DNA of 64,000 bases from Euleptes europaea (lineage: Eukaryota; Chordata; Lepidosauria; Squamata; Sphaerodactylidae), in contig NC_079322.1 of NCBI RefSeq assembly GCF_029931775.1, forward strand, positions 57,629,853-57,693,852, given 5' to 3'. Positions 59,317 to 64,000 of this stretch are shown piece by piece. Made by a program: the position numbers and the translations under genes. Each line of letters opens with the position of its first letter. Positions within the stretch are counted from its first letter, which is position 1. Under the pieces are notes generated by a model. It was not told the DNA's origin. It made no database searches and saw nothing but the letters and a program-made list of their open reading frames with translations.

Positions 59317-59743
59317 GTGGGAACGCGTTGATATTACTTGCTTGATGATATTACTGGGGAAATGTCTGGACCCAGCGCACTAGGAATTGTTGTTGGGTTT
59401 TTTGTCCCCTTTAGATCTAGGGCCAAGGCTGCCTGCCTCTCCCCCTCTTCTCCCCAGAGCTCCTTTTCCCTGCCTTTCTCAGCCCCCCCCAACCCCCAAC
59501 CCCCACCCTACCAGCAACAGTTTTCGGGCTATGCAGAGTTTGTCAGGGGTTGCAAAGAAAGCAGGCGCAAGGGAGAAGGGGGCGGGCCGGGCCTGAGCCT
59601 CGCATGCCCAGCAACGCCCGCCCCGGCCCCGTTTGGTGGGGCAATTCCAGCTGGCCTTCGGGGCTTTGGCAGAAGCCGTGCCGCGTTTTTCCTGGAGTGG
59701 AAACTTGGGGGGAACTGCGGAGATGAGAGATCAGGACATCTAA

Positions 59744-63884
<4,141 letters not shown>

Positions 63885-64000
63885 GTACTTTGCCTCACAA
63901 GGGGGAAAACAGCCACAACCAAGTTCTAATGAGTTTTCCATACACTGTACATTTCAAATGGAAAGACTAGTATAGGATCTTATCTATGTCAGGGCTATGC

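Overview
This is nuclear DNA of a vertebrate, most likely a squamate reptile. A gecko-like lizard is my best guess, and nothing below that rank can be claimed. Two recognisable, intron-bearing protein genes lie on the + strand: COMMD3 (complete) and BMI1 (5' part, cut by the window end). They are adjacent and in the same order as in other vertebrates. The repeats are squamate in character: a 5'-truncated CR1 LINE, tRNA-derived SINEs with the squamate 'ataaggcagcttcatgtg' tail, a Sauria-type SINE ending in 'acctttacctt', 5S-rRNA-derived SINEs, and ten copies of a ~210-bp hAT-like MITE with TIRs AGGGTTGCCA/TGGCAACCCT and 8-bp target duplications.

Layout. 1-4.25 kb is GC-rich intergenic DNA with four copies of a palindromic fold-back element, one of them inside a SINE, a (GAA)n tract, and a complete tRNA-Asn(GUU) gene on the - strand. 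4.3-34.4 kb is repeat-dense intergenic DNA containing SINEs, MITEs, the CR1 LINE, a second LINE fragment on the - strand, MIR-like remnants, several large inverted repeats and a Penelope-type fragment carrying a hammerhead-like motif. 34.4-47.5 kb is AT-rich and repeat-poor, with no gene I can support. 47.5-52.4 kb is COMMD3: a CpG-island promoter, 8 coding exons, 195 codons and two poly(A) signals. 52.4-53.9 kb is a spacer. 53.9-61.7 kb is the very GC-rich CpG island of BMI1 with its non-coding exon 1 (ending at 56128), a short upstream ORF and a 5.2-kb first intron. 61.3-63.9 kb holds BMI1 coding exons 2-8 (191 codons: RING finger and the start of the RAWUL domain). The rest of BMI1 lies beyond 64000.

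Function. COMMD3 is a subunit of the endosomal Commander/CCC complex. BMI1 (PCGF4) is the RING partner of RING1A/B in Polycomb repressive complex 1. In mammals the tandem pair also gives a COMMD3-BMI1 read-through transcript. Here I checked the splice phases and the human-like junction would be out of frame.

Most interesting points: an apparently conserved 10-codon uORF overlapping a YY1 site in BMI1 exon 1; a GC-AG intron and a candidate 27-nt in-frame microexon in BMI1; two independent fold-back insertions with direct-repeat flanks and one-sided tails; a chimeric tRNA-head/5S-body SINE; a hammerhead-like motif; and an 18-bp/11-bp minisatellite in COMMD3 intron 1. No retroviral or other virus-like element was recognised.
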